A DNA stretch of 64,000 nt from JAICMB01 sp035295125 (GCA_035295125.1 DATGJP010000068.1:186001-250000), one strand, 5' to 3'; counted from the stretch's first letter, positions 7,245-16,724 are shown. Notes: generated by a model not told the origin, from the letters alone. Numbers and translations: made by a program.

Positions 7245-10200
7245 GAACTGAGGATATGAAAAATCTGGGCGCCGTATTTCTCCACGGTGCTGAGGCCGAT
7301 GCCGGGAATCGCAAGCAGCTCGCGAGTGCTGGTCGGGCGCGTCTGAGCCATCGCGGTGAGCACCTTATCGGTGAAGATGCGGAAGGCCGGCACGCCGCGG
7401 CGGCGAGCTTCAGCAAGCCGGAACGCCCGAAGCGCTTCCTCCAGCCTCGCGTCAATATGAGGCGGCGGCGATGTTTTGGACTTCGCGGCAGCCTTAGGCG
7501 CGGCAGAAGAAACAGAAGGAGTCTTCCGTTTCTTGCGCTTCTTCTTTCCGAAAGCCGCGGCCGTCTCCTTCATGACGAAGTCGATCGGACTCTCTTCCGT
7601 AAGCGCCGACCCTTCGCGCGTCAGGCTCACCTTCCGATAAGGGATTTGCTTTCCACCCTTCTCGAAGACCGCGTCCATGAGCTTTGCGAGACCCGCCCGC
7701 GCCATGGCGCCAAGCACCTCTTCGAACTCATCGCGGCTCAGCCGGCCGTCGGAATACAGCTCTTCGTGCAGCTTGCCGGTGGATTTGCTGCCGTTGGGAC
7801 GCAGCGCCGCGACCACTTTAAACAGCGCTTCGCGCTCGTCTTTCGTAGCGGAGCGGAACCGCTGCGCCGTGCAGCTTTGAGGCGCGCAGAAATCGCAGAC
7901 GCCACACTCATTCCGCGAATCACTCCAGTCGCCGAAATGGCGCACCAGGCTCGACATGCGGCATTGGTTCGATTCGGCAAACCGGATTATCTGGTCGATT
8001 TGCGCCTGCTTCTGCTCGGCCTGCGCGATGTAAGATTCGCGCCAGTGGCCGTGCCCGCGGCTGGCGTTTTCGGCGAAGTCCAGGACGGCGCCGCCGTGGA
8101 TCCAGAGTTTCTCGAGCGCCTTATCGAAGACATCGGAATCGAGACGAAGATGGCGCTGCAGCACGGCCTTGGGAAGCGAATCGGGCCCGAGGCGCTGAAA
8201 AATCAAGTCGAGGATGGTGGGGTCAGGATAATCGCGCTGGAAGAAGAAGTCGTGTGTGTAGCGGTCCGCGTAGGAGTGCATGAGGACGGCGCGGCTCGGC
8301 AGGCCGTCCCGGCCGGCGCGTCCGACCTCCTGGTAGTACGCTTCGAGACTTCCCGGCAGCGCGGTGTGAATCACGGTCCGGATATTGGGCTTGTCAATGC
8401 CCATTCCGAAGGCGATGGTCGCGACCGTGACCTGGGTCTTCTCGGAGAGAAAATCCTCCTGCACCTGTTTGCGGCGGCTTGCGTCCAGGCCCGCATGGTA
8501 GGCGGCGGAAGGGAAATACGCCGCCAGTTCGGCGGCCAAGTCCTCGGCTTGCTTCCGGGTTGGCGTGTAGACGATGGCGGGTCGGCTATCGTCCTCCGAC
8601 AGGAGTTCGGCCACCAGTTCGCCGCGCGACGAGGGGGCGATCTCGACCACTTCGATTGCGATATTGTCGCGGCGAAAACCGTGAATAAAGCGCATCGAAT
8701 CGTGGAGCCCGAGTTGGGCCGCGATGTCATCCTGAACCAAAGGCGTGGCCGTGGCGGTTAATGCAATCACCGGGGCCGGGCGGAACGTCGGCAGATACTG
8801 GCCGATCATGCGGTAGTCGGGACGGAAATCGTGGCCCCATTGCGAAATGCAGTGTGCTTCGTCGATCGCGATCAACGTGGGTTTCCGCTTTGCAAGCATT
8901 TCCGGGAAGCCGCTGACCCGCAGTCGTTCCGGCGCAATGAACAGGAATTGGAGCTTGCCGTTGAGATAGTCGATACAGGCCTGGCGTGAGGCCCCGCGCT
9001 CGCGTCCGGAATGAATCCGCTCGACTGCAAAACCACCAGCCTTTAGCTTGGCGACCTGGTCTTCCATCAGCGCGATCAAGGGACTGATCACCAATGTCGT
9101 GCCGCCGCGCGCGATGCCGGGTAGTTGGTAGCATAGCGACTTGCCGGAGCCGGTCGGCATGACCAGGAGCACGTCTTGGCCGGCCATCGCGGATTGGCAC
9201 ACCGCTTCCTGGTTGGGACGGAATTCCTTAAAACCGAACGCCTCGTGCAGGAGTTCCAGCGGAGTCTTTCCGGTGTGATCCGTTTGGTGACGTGGTGCGG
9301 GAGCCGAAGGCTCAGGCGGACGCGGCTCACTGCTGTGTGCAGCCGCAGGAGCGGATCCGACCTTCCCCACCACCTCGCGAACGTAATCCTCGATTCCGTG
9401 GATGAACGGCGCGAGTTGGGCTTTGCCACGCTCGATCCGTTTGAGGAACGCCTCCCATTGTCCCGTCATGGCGGGGCTTTTCACTTCGGGATGCACGACC
9501 TCGATTAGCCGGATTCCTTTGTCGGTGGCTTCGAGACTCTTCCCGTTGCGGACGATATACTCCCGCTTGAGCAGCACTTCGATGATTGCCGCTCGCGTGG
9601 CGGGCGTGCCGAGGCCGTTCTCCTTCATGGCGTCGGAGAGTTCCTTGTCGTCCAGCGTTTGGCCAGCCGTCTCCATGGCTGTCAGAAGCGTGGCTTCGGT
9701 GAAGCGCTTCGGCGGGCGAGTCCTCTTCTTCAAGGCCTCAACGTCGAGCACGTTGACCGCGTCGCCTTCCTTCAAATCCGGCGGTAGTACTTGCGCCGGC
9801 GCTTCCGTGTCTTTCTTTTTCGCCGGAGGCGCCAGATCGAGAACCTTCCAGCCCACCTGCTTCACCGCGGTCCCGGAGGTGTGATAGCGATCGACAATGC
9901 CGGGATTGATGATTGCCGTAATTACAGTGGTGACGGACCAGATATGGTCGTCGTGCCAGGCGCTAAGGAGGCGCCGGCAGACCAGGTCGTAGATCTTGCG
10001 TTCGTCCGGCGACGGGTTGGCCTTGTCGGGTGGCGTCGTGGTCGGAATGATGGCGTGATGGTCGGTGACTTTGGAATCGTCGACGAAGCGCTTTCCGAGA
10101 GGCCGCTCGCCGGTTCCCGGAGCAAGGTGTTCGCGGTAGGGCTCCTGGATCACCTGGACGATGCGCGGCAGAGTTGCGGCAACGTCCTGCGACAGGTGGC

Positions 10201-11191
10201 GGCTATCGGTACGGGGATAGCTCAACAGCTTGTGCTTTTCGTAGAGCGCCTGGGCGAGGTCCAGGGTCTTTTGCGCGCTGAAGCCGAACAACCGATTCGC
10301 GTGGCGCTGCAATTCGGTGAGGTCGTAAAGGGCCGGGGGCGCCATGCGCTGGGTTTCGAACTTCACCGACTCTACGGCGGCTGTCCCTGTTTTTGCGCGT
10401 GCGACGATCTGTTTCGCTTCTTCGCCATCGAAGGGCAGACGAGTTTCGTCGGGCTTCTTGCGAAACCAGGTTCCTTTGTATTTCTGATCGGCCTTCGCCA
10501 CCGGCTGGAACGTCGCCACCACTTCGAGGTAGTCTTCCGGAACGAAAGCCCGGATTGCGAGTTCGCGCTCGACGAGCATGGCCAGCGTCGGAGTTTGAAC
10601 GCGACCGATGGAGAGAAGTTCGCTGCCGCCGTAGGTGAGCGAATAGGCGCGCGACAGGTTCATCCCGACGAGCCAGTCGGCGCGGCTGCGCCCGCGTGCG
10701 GCGTCGGCAAGCGGATCGTAATCCGAGCCGGGACGAAGCGAATCGAGACCTTTGCGAATAGCTTCCGGTGTTAGCGAGGAGATCCACAGCCGGCTAACGG
10801 GTTTATCGCAGTGCGCGGCCTCATAGATGTAGCGGAAGATCAACTCGCCCTCGCGGCCAGCGTCGGTGGCGCACACCACGCGCGAGACCTTCGGCGAAGT
10901 GAGGATTCGCTGGACGGTCTGGAATTGGTCCTTGGTCTTTTCGTAGACCACGAGCGGCCATTCGGCGGGGAGCATCGGCAGAAGATCGCGCCGCCAGTGC
11001 TTCCAATCCGGCTTGATCTCGTGAGGCTGCGCCAAAGCTGCCAGATGGCCGACGGCCCACGTCACGATGTGGCCGTTGCCGTGCAGATACCCGTCGCCCT
11101 GCTTGGTGGCGCCCAGTACACGGGCTATATCGCGCGCCACCGAAGGCTTTTCGGCGAGCACGGCTATTCCGCCGGAATCGGGAGCCTTCAT
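7241..11191 (-). CDS. Topoisomerase III-RecQ helicase-HRDC fusion protein
   Basis: A 1316-residue single chain. Residues 1-610 are a type IA topoisomerase III: Toprim with DAGREGE (110-116), the nucleophile Tyr325 in LLSYPRTDSR, and GLGTPATRA (527-535). A proline/alanine-rich linker (612-642) joins a RecQ helicase: Walker A MPTGSGKS (678-685), DEAH (777-780), arginine-finger motif YQEVGRAGRDG (953-963), and zinc-binding Cys1077, 1096, 1099 and 1102. A basic spacer near 1216-1245 leads to an HRDC domain ending the chain. RecQ and Topo III act together to dissolve double Holliday junctions and decatenate DNA; here they are covalently joined, as a one-polypeptide version of the BLM-TOP3 pair. 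The C-terminal zinc fingers common in topoisomerases are absent. First gene of the operon that continues to pncA. Confidence 0.95.
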   Translation of the reverse strand: MKAPDSGGIAVLAEKPSVARDIARVLGATKQGDGYLHGNGHIVTWAVGHLAALAQPHEIKPDWKHWRRDLLPMLPAEWPLVVYEKTKDQFQTVQRILTSPKVSRVVCATDAGREGELIFRYIYEAAHCDKPVSRLWISSLTPEAIRKGLDSLRPGSDYDPLADAARGRSRADWLVGMNLSRAYSLTYGGSELLSIGRVQTPTLAMLVERELAIRAFVPEDYLEVVATFQPVAKADQKYKGTWFRKKPDETRLPFDGEEAKQIVARAKTGTAAVESVKFETQRMAPPALYDLTELQRHANRLFGFSAQKTLDLAQALYEKHKLLSYPRTDSRHLSQDVAATLPRIVQVIQEPYREHLAPGTGERPLGKRFVDDSKVTDHHAIIPTTTPPDKANPSPDERKIYDLVCRRLLSAWHDDHIWSVTTVITAIINPGIVDRYHTSGTAVKQVGWKVLDLAPPAKKKDTEAPAQVLPPDLKEGDAVNVLDVEALKKRTRPPKRFTEATLLTAMETAGQTLDDKELSDAMKENGLGTPATRAAIIEVLLKREYIVRNGKSLEATDKGIRLIEVVHPEVKSPAMTGQWEAFLKRIERGKAQLAPFIHGIEDYVREVVGKVGSAPAAAHSSEPRPPEPSAPAPRHQTDHTGKTPLELLHEAFGFKEFRPNQEAVCQSAMAGQDVLLVMPTGSGKSLCYQLPGIARGGTTLVISPLIALMEDQVAKLKAGGFAVERIHSGRERGASRQACIDYLNGKLQFLFIAPERLRVSGFPEMLAKRKPTLIAIDEAHCISQWGHDFRPDYRMIGQYLPTFRPAPVIALTATATPLVQDDIAAQLGLHDSMRFIHGFRRDNIAIEVVEIAPSSRGELVAELLSEDDSRPAIVYTPTRKQAEDLAAELAAYFPSAAYHAGLDASRRKQVQEDFLSEKTQVTVATIAFGMGIDKPNIRTVIHTALPGSLEAYYQEVGRAGRDGLPSRAVLMHSYADRYTHDFFFQRDYPDPTILDLIFQRLGPDSLPKAVLQRHLRLDSDVFDKALEKLWIHGGAVLDFAENASRGHGHWRESYIAQAEQKQAQIDQIIRFAESNQCRMSSLVRHFGDWSDSRNECGVCDFCAPQSCTAQRFRSATKDEREALFKVVAALRPNGSKSTGKLHEELYSDGRLSRDEFEEVLGAMARAGLAKLMDAVFEKGGKQIPYRKVSLTREGSALTEESPIDFVMKETAAAFGKKKRKKRKTPSVSSAAPKAAAKSKTSPPPHIDARLEEALRAFRLAEARRRGVPAFRIFTDKVLTAMAQTRPTSTRELLAIPGIGLSTVEKYGAQIFHILSS

Positions 11192-11219
11192 GTTTAAGTA
11201 CTAGTGTAACGACCTGGGC

Positions 11220-13604
11220 TCATTCGGAGCGCATTGCCAGCAGGGGATCCACCTTGGCCGCCCGTCGAGATGGAAGCCAGCCCGCCAGGAGTGCGACGGC
11301 CGTCAATAACACCGCGAACGAAGCAAAAGTGAAAGAATCGAGCGCAACCAGTCCGGGGAGCGATTTCGACATTGCCCTGGTCAGCGCGAAAGCCAGGCAA
11401 CAACCGATTCCAAGACCGATGGCTGCCAAACGCAGCAGATTGCCGAGTATCAATCGCAAGACATCCCGCGGCCGCGCCCCCAATGCCATGCGAATGCCGA
11501 TTTCCCGAATGCGCTGCGCCACCGAATAGGAGACGACCGCATAGATCCCCGCGGCGGCCATGATCAGAGCAATGACCGCGAAGACCGCCATGAGCGACGC
11601 GATGACGCCGACGCCGCCGGCAAGATCCGCAAAATAGCGGCTCAGCCTCTGAATATTGGGAACCGCCTGGGTGGCGTCCAGCGCGTGAACTACGGCGCGG
11701 GCTTCCGTGACGGTGCGGTCGAGCGACGGTCCCGGCCGAAAGAGCACGTTGAAGGAGCGAACGGGCTGCTGCGTGTAGGGAACGTAGATGGTTGGCCGTA
11801 CCGCGCTGTCCAGGAAAAAATGGTTCACGTCGCCTGCGACGCCAACCACCGTCAGCCAGGACGTAGCCAGATCGTGCGAGGTCATTTTGACACGTTCGCC
11901 GATCGGGTCCTGCTTCGGCCAGAACCGCCGCGCGGCAGACTGGCTGACGATCGCTACCGGCATCGTTCCCTCACTATCGGCGCTGGAGAAGGATCGCCCT
12001 TTCCGGACGGGAATGGCCAGCGTTAGGAAATAATCTTCGCTAATCACGCGCACCTCGGCTAGCAGCGGACGTTCGGGCGGCGACGGCGGCTGGCTTTCGA
12101 TCAGAATCGCGTTGCTCCAGCTTTCGGCAAGTGCCGGCAGGTTGCTGACAAGGGCGGCGCCATTCAAACGCCGGAGTAATTCGCGATAAAAATTCACTAT
12201 GGGGGCGCCGCTGCGATGCTGCGACGCCGGCAGTCCCATGCGAAACGTCAGCACGTCGGCGGCATCGAAACCCTGGTTCAGGGACGCAAGGCCACGAAAC
12301 CCTTTCACCATCAAGCCGGCGCCGATCAGTAGCGCAATCGCGAACATGATCTCGGAAACAACCAATGCCGACCTCATCCAGACGCGGCCGGACGAGACGC
12401 TCCGCCCCCCCGATTTGAGCGTCTCGTGGAGGCGTTCGGAACAAGCCTGGGCGGCTGCCGGGATGGTGAAAGCGACTCCGGTTGCCAGCGCGGCGGCCAG
12501 CGTATACACGAGCATGGTCTGGTCCAAGTGTGCATACATCATCCCGGGAAGATGGCGGCAAACCATTTCAGGCAGATTGGCCTTGATGACTGTCAGGCCC
12601 CAGACCGCCAGGGGCAGCCCGAGGACGGCGCCAGCGACGGACAGAACCGTGCCTTCCAGGACGAGCTGCCGCACGATGCGCAAGCGGCTGGCACCCAAGG
12701 CCATGCGCATCGCCATTTCGTTCCGACGCGACGCGCCGCGCGCCAACTGCAGATTCGCAACGTTGGCGCAGGCGAGCAGAAGCAAGAAAAGCACGGCGCA
12801 GGTCACTACGGCCATGAACCGGTCGGCATATTCGTCGATCGTGTCACGCAGAAGCATTACGCTGACGCTGCGCCCGGCGTTCGTCTGCGGATATTGACGC
12901 GCCAGGCGACTGCCAATTCCGTCCATCTCGGAACGCGCCTGAGCGAGTGCAACGCCGGGCTTGAGGCGAGCAATCACCTGGAAGTCGCGACTCGTTCGAT
13001 CGTGGTGTGCCTCGGGTGTGTCGATCCATGGCGTCCAGATGTCGGTGTACATGGGAAGATCGACGTCGCTTCCCATAACGCCCACCACGACGTAATCGAG
13101 TCCATTGAGATTGAGCCGCCGGTCCAATACGCCCGGGTCGCGTCCGAGCCGCTGCTCCCAGAACCCATAGCCGACCAGCACTTCGTTTCGGGCGTTTTCA
13201 CTTGAGAACCCGCGGCCAATAACCGGCCCGGTCCGAAGGAGCGGAAAGAATCCCGATGAAACCGCATAGGCAGAGACGCGTTGCGGTCCATCCGGCGTGT
13301 TCAGGATCGCGGCCCAGGCCTTGTAAGCGGCCATCTCGTCGAACGCGTGATTCTGCTGCTTCCAATCATAATACTCGGCTGAGGAAACGCCGTACCGCGC
13401 CTGGTTCACCGCTGGAATGTTCGCGGACAAGGCGACGATGCGGTCCAACTGCGGGAAAGGATAAGGGTGGAAAACGATGGCATCCGCCATGCTGAAAATC
13501 GCGGTATTCGCGCCAATCCCAATGGCCAAGGCGAATACCACAATCGCCGTGAAGCTACGGCTCTTGGAGAGGACGCGCAGTGCATAACGCAGGTCGCTGA
13601 ACAT
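11220..13604 (-). CDS. FtsX/MacB-type orphan ABC permease (acidobacterial type)
   Basis: A 794-residue protein with duplicated MacB_PCD/FtsX modules: a first helix near residues 18-40 after MFSDLRYALRVL, a periplasmic domain, three helices around 270-400, a second hydrophobic start (about 410-430), another periplasmic domain and three final helices ending in SRRAAKVDPLLAMRSE. This is the architecture of the expanded orphan permeases of Acidobacteriota, which usually lack a paired ATPase. None lies next to this one. It starts 7 bases after the TetR stop, so the regulator probably controls it. Substrate unknown; related MacB systems move lipoproteins, peptides or drugs. Confidence 0.88.
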   Translation of the reverse strand: MFSDLRYALRVLSKSRSFTAIVVFALAIGIGANTAIFSMADAIVFHPYPFPQLDRIVALSANIPAVNQARYGVSSAEYYDWKQQNHAFDEMAAYKAWAAILNTPDGPQRVSAYAVSSGFFPLLRTGPVIGRGFSSENARNEVLVGYGFWEQRLGRDPGVLDRRLNLNGLDYVVVGVMGSDVDLPMYTDIWTPWIDTPEAHHDRTSRDFQVIARLKPGVALAQARSEMDGIGSRLARQYPQTNAGRSVSVMLLRDTIDEYADRFMAVVTCAVLFLLLLACANVANLQLARGASRRNEMAMRMALGASRLRIVRQLVLEGTVLSVAGAVLGLPLAVWGLTVIKANLPEMVCRHLPGMMYAHLDQTMLVYTLAAALATGVAFTIPAAAQACSERLHETLKSGGRSVSSGRVWMRSALVVSEIMFAIALLIGAGLMVKGFRGLASLNQGFDAADVLTFRMGLPASQHRSGAPIVNFYRELLRRLNGAALVSNLPALAESWSNAILIESQPPSPPERPLLAEVRVISEDYFLTLAIPVRKGRSFSSADSEGTMPVAIVSQSAARRFWPKQDPIGERVKMTSHDLATSWLTVVGVAGDVNHFFLDSAVRPTIYVPYTQQPVRSFNVLFRPGPSLDRTVTEARAVVHALDATQAVPNIQRLSRYFADLAGGVGVIASLMAVFAVIALIMAAAGIYAVVSYSVAQRIREIGIRMALGARPRDVLRLILGNLLRLAAIGLGIGCCLAFALTRAMSKSLPGLVALDSFTFASFAVLLTAVALLAGWLPSRRAAKVDPLLAMRSE

Positions 13605-13610
13605 GGGACC

Positions 13611-14240
13611 TCACTCCTCAAGCAACTCGTTGGGCGCGCCCACGGCGCGCAGGTTGAAGCGGGCGATGGTGTCCGCCAGATGGCCGGCTGGAACACGCTG
13701 TTCGGGCGGCTGTTCCAGCCAATGAAATACGGCTTCGTACACAGCTCCGACCCAGCAACTCGCCGCGACGGCCGTGTCGAGCGGCGCAAGCTGCGCGGCG
13801 GCCGCTGTGAGGGCGTGTTCCACGCTGCGGGTGTGACTCCCCACAACCTGGCGGCGCACCGTTTCCAGGTGCTTGCCTAAACCGGAGGACTCGACGATGA
13901 GGATGCGGGCTTCTTCCGGATGCTCGGCCAGAAACCCGACCAGCCCCCGAACCGCGGCACGCATCTGCCGGAGCACCCCCGGGGCGGCGGCGGCGATCGC
14001 AGCGTTGAGCGCCGCGGAAATATCCTCGCCGATCTGCTGCAGTGCCGCGGCGTAGATGTCTTCCTTGTTTCGAAAGTAGAAATAGAAGTTGCCGGTAGAG
14101 GTGCCGGCGGCCTTAACGATGGCCGGCACAGTGGTTGCGTGGAATCCCTTGCGTCCGAAGAGGCGAACTGCGACTTCGAGCAGCCGTTTCTTCCGCGCTT
14201 CCTTGCGTTTCTCCATTAGGGGCGTGGTGCGATAGACCAT
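13611..14240 (-). CDS. TetR-family transcriptional repressor
   Basis: A 209-residue regulator. The helix-turn-helix lies at about residues 15-62 (ending in GTSTGNFYFYFRNKEDIY, the usual TetR signature); the rest is a helical ligand domain. The frame is open up to 14276, but that longer start would fall inside the operator palindrome. The ATG at 14240 has GGGAG eight to twelve bases upstream and is preferred; an internal Met eight codons on is another option. It sits just before the permease gene in one transcript. With a perfect palindrome 20 bases upstream of the start, autoregulation plus control of the permease is likely. The ligand is unknown. Confidence 0.9.
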   Translation of the reverse strand: MVYRTTPLMEKRKEARKKRLLEVAVRLFGRKGFHATTVPAIVKAAGTSTGNFYFYFRNKEDIYAAALQQIGEDISAALNAAIAAAAPGVLRQMRAAVRGLVGFLAEHPEEARILIVESSGLGKHLETVRRQVVGSHTRSVEHALTAAAAQLAPLDTAVAASCWVGAVYEAVFHWLEQPPEQRVPAGHLADTIARFNLRAVGAPNELLEE

Positions 14241-14259
14241 TGATCTCCCGGAAGAAAGA

Positions 14260-14281
14260 ATAGAATGACATGTCATTCTAT
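14260..14281. promoter_or_regulatory. 22-bp perfect palindrome, probable TetR operator
   Basis: A perfect dyad with half-site ATAGAATGACA, centred between 14270 and 14271, lies 20 bases upstream of the TetR start and 58 bases upstream of the divergent gene at 14340. Size, symmetry and position fit a TetR-family operator governing the regulator-permease pair and perhaps the divergent gene. Binding itself is inference. Confidence 0.8.
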
Positions 14282-14339
14282 CTTTGTCAAGCCCTCTGCT
14301 CGACTGGGCGCGCTAAAGTAGAGGATTAGGAGTCGCAAA

Positions 14340-15146
14340 ATGCGCGCCTTTTTCGTGCTCACTGTTCTTGGCATTGGACTTTCGAGCGGCCAGACCGTGT
14401 CTCCCTCCGACAATCACCCGCCCGTTAATGGGTTGCTCGTCCAGAACACGATCTACGATCCTACGCGGCAAACCCTCGCCTACGACCTGGTCAACATGAG
14501 CGGAAAAGCGGTCGTAACGTGGGTGGTTCAGGAACACTTGCAGTACAGCAATGGCAAGGAGCAGCCAGGAGCCTGGGGCATCGTCGACACAGGCGGCGTG
14601 CCGAAACGGAAGGAGGCATCAGGGGCGCCGAATCCTACTGGTTTTGGTCCACTCATGCCAAACGAGCAGCGCCATGTGCAGGATTCGTACCGCAATAAGC
14701 TCCTCGATACAGCGCCCGCGAGCACCCAGGCCACGTCGAACGACATCGTCAATGTGAAGGTAGACGTGGCTGCGGTGATCTATGACGACAGCACTGCGGA
14801 AGGCGACGAGAACATCATCAACGACCTGTTCGCCCGCCGAAAGGCTCGCAGCGACGAGTATCAGCACTGGCTCGACCGTTTCTCGGCTCTGCGCAAATCC
14901 GGCGATCCTGCCGCGGACGCGAAGCAGCTTTATCAGGACCTTGTCGACGCATCTTACCAGGCGGAGAAAGAACAGACTTCGAGCATGACCACTGCACAGC
15001 GCGAGGCACGTTTCGCGCGGCAGCAGCTTCAGGACTACGCGCGGAATCTGATTCGCTTTGCGGAATCGCACCGCCCGCTGGAAACCTCGATCGCGCAACT
15101 GGAGAATCAGGCCGCGGCTATGGTTCAGACCTCGCAACGGCAATGA
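14340..15146 (+). CDS. Secreted protein of unknown function
   Basis: A 268-residue protein with a short signal peptide (residues 1-17). Residues 30-70 look like beta strands (YDLVNMSGKAVVTWVV), perhaps an immunoglobulin-like fold; residues 165-265 are charged, helical and probably coiled coil (several Glu/Gln/Arg heptads). I do not recognise a family. It overlaps the next gene by four bases, so the two are likely co-translated. It is divergent from the TetR gene and shares the operator-bearing intergenic region. Confidence 0.65.
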   Translation: MRAFFVLTVLGIGLSSGQTVSPSDNHPPVNGLLVQNTIYDPTRQTLAYDLVNMSGKAVVTWVVQEHLQYSNGKEQPGAWGIVDTGGVPKRKEASGAPNPTGFGPLMPNEQRHVQDSYRNKLLDTAPASTQATSNDIVNVKVDVAAVIYDDSTAEGDENIINDLFARRKARSDEYQHWLDRFSALRKSGDPAADAKQLYQDLVDASYQAEKEQTSSMTTAQREARFARQQLQDYARNLIRFAESHRPLETSIAQLENQAAAMVQTSQRQ

Positions 15147-15538
15147 ATGAGGATAAATTCGACGCGCTGATTCAGGGACGGCAGTTCCGGTCCGAGGATG
15201 CTGGGCAATGGGACTCTCAATTACGGCGTATCACTGGCCTCGGCATAAAGCTTTGGGGGAGAACGCCCGAGGACTTGCAGCGTCAATTGATGCGGCCGTA
15301 TCCCGAGATTCCCGCGGGCTTCGAGTTATCCGAATTCCGGGAACTTCAGCGCAGTATTGACACGATTTCAAGGTCCTTGGCTTCCGCGCGTTCCGGCGAC
15401 CGGCGATTCGCGTGGCTGCCGGCCCATTATTTGGACAGAGGTCCAGTGATTGACGTCGGTAACGAGCAATTCACAACCTGGGAAGCCCGTGCCGAAATCG
15501 TCCGGAGAGCCATTGAGTTCCTGGAGCAGCGTCCTTAA
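15143..15538 (+). CDS. Small soluble protein of unknown function
   Basis: A 131-residue protein with no signal peptide or membrane helix, rich in Arg, Asp and Glu. No known motif is visible. Its ATG overlaps the stop of the preceding secreted-protein gene (ATGA), which supports a real gene and a joint role. The preceding protein would be exported while this one stays in the cytoplasm. Confidence 0.55.
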   Translation: MNEDKFDALIQGRQFRSEDAGQWDSQLRRITGLGIKLWGRTPEDLQRQLMRPYPEIPAGFELSEFRELQRSIDTISRSLASARSGDRRFAWLPAHYLDRGPVIDVGNEQFTTWEARAEIVRRAIEFLEQRP

Positions 15539-15590
15539 CGTGTAACATTTCATCACGTAACACTTGCCTCCGTTCGCTGGTCTTGTGGTT

Positions 15591-16715
15591 ATGGAGACGC
15601 TACAAGGCGAGTTGGTTAACTTCGATACCGCTGAACAACTGAAGACGTTGGTTTCCTCCGAAGGGCCCTGCTTGAGCGTCTACATGTCTCTAGCCGGGGA
15701 CACGGTTGTGCCGGATCGCAGAGACAAGCAAAACGGTCTTCGTTGGACGGAAACCCTTCGCAATCTCGAAGGGAAAGCCGGGACGGCCGGACGCGAACTG
15801 GTAGCGTCCATGGAGCATTGGGCAACCGTAGGCGACGCCTTGAGGCAGCAGGAGACCGAAAAAGCGAAAGCCATCGCGGTGTTTCGTTGTGAAAACCTTT
15901 TTTGGGTGACGATTCTTTCCCGCCAGGTTCAAGATCGTGCAATCCTCGGCCAGCACTTCTTTCTTCGTCCCCTGGTGTCGGAAATCGGGAGACCTCGAGC
16001 CTTCTACCTGCTGGCCCTCAGCGAGAAGAACACTCGTCTGCTGCATTGCACCTGGCGGTCGTCCGTGGAAGTCCCATTGCCGTCCGGAATACAAACCGAT
16101 TTCGAAGCTTGGATGAACCAGGCCAAACCCGACCATAACGCCGTGGACAATGCTATGACGGCGGCCGCCCCAATCGCGAAGGGACCCAATGCGCTGGCTC
16201 CGAAGGGAGCGGATAAGGAGAAGAAAAACGAGTATCTCTCCCACTATCTGAAACAGATCGACCGGGGCGTTAACGAGATCCTGAAGGGCAAGGCGGAGCC
16301 GCTGGTTCTATGTGCGGTGGAATTTGAACTGGCGCTTTATCGCGGAGTCAATCACTACCCCCACCTGGCTTCCGAGGAGGTTCGCGGAGCGCCCAACGGG
16401 TTAAAGGCCGGCGAGATGCACGCGCGCGCGATCGAAGCTTTGGAGCGTTGCTATCAGAAGAAGATCGACGATACCGTGGCGGAATGGAACCATCGCGTCG
16501 GAGGTGGGTCGTCCAGCCGGTCGAAAGAAGTCGTTACGGCCGCGAAGGAGGGTCGCGTGTTGACTCTTCTGATTTCGGAATCCGATGAAAAGAACGGCGT
16601 CGACGCAATGAACGAGGCAGCGGTCCAAACGATACGGCACGCAGGCAAGGTGCTCGTCGCGCCTCATGACAAAATGCCGGAGGGTAGTTCGATGGCCGCG
16701 ATTTTCCGGTACTAG
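15591..16715 (+). CDS. baeRF3-type eRF1-like protein
   Basis: A 374-residue protein resembling bacterial archaeo-eukaryotic release-factor homologues of the baeRF3 group. Visible points are the N-terminal LSVYMSLAGD (conserved 'p-VS-Y' pattern), a central FFLRPLVSEIGRPRAFYLLALSE block, and the C-terminal part with EVVTAAKEGRVLTLLI, as in eRF1-like domain 3. Such proteins are thought to act on ribosomes or stress responses; none of that can be shown here. ATG at 15591 is chosen; a TTG nine codons earlier is possible. It lies 52 bases after the small unknown gene and is followed by the hairpin at 16737. Confidence 0.7.
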   Translation: METLQGELVNFDTAEQLKTLVSSEGPCLSVYMSLAGDTVVPDRRDKQNGLRWTETLRNLEGKAGTAGRELVASMEHWATVGDALRQQETEKAKAIAVFRCENLFWVTILSRQVQDRAILGQHFFLRPLVSEIGRPRAFYLLALSEKNTRLLHCTWRSSVEVPLPSGIQTDFEAWMNQAKPDHNAVDNAMTAAAPIAKGPNALAPKGADKEKKNEYLSHYLKQIDRGVNEILKGKAEPLVLCAVEFELALYRGVNHYPHLASEEVRGAPNGLKAGEMHARAIEALERCYQKKIDDTVAEWNHRVGGGSSSRSKEVVTAAKEGRVLTLLISESDEKNGVDAMNEAAVQTIRHAGKVLVAPHDKMPEGSSMAAIFRY

Positions 16716-16724
16716 GGCACCCGG

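Noticed and set aside
7256..8761. A 501-codon open frame on the plus strand
   Set aside because: It is antisense to the RecQ part of the fusion protein, which has all its motifs; the frame is a shadow of high-GC codon use.
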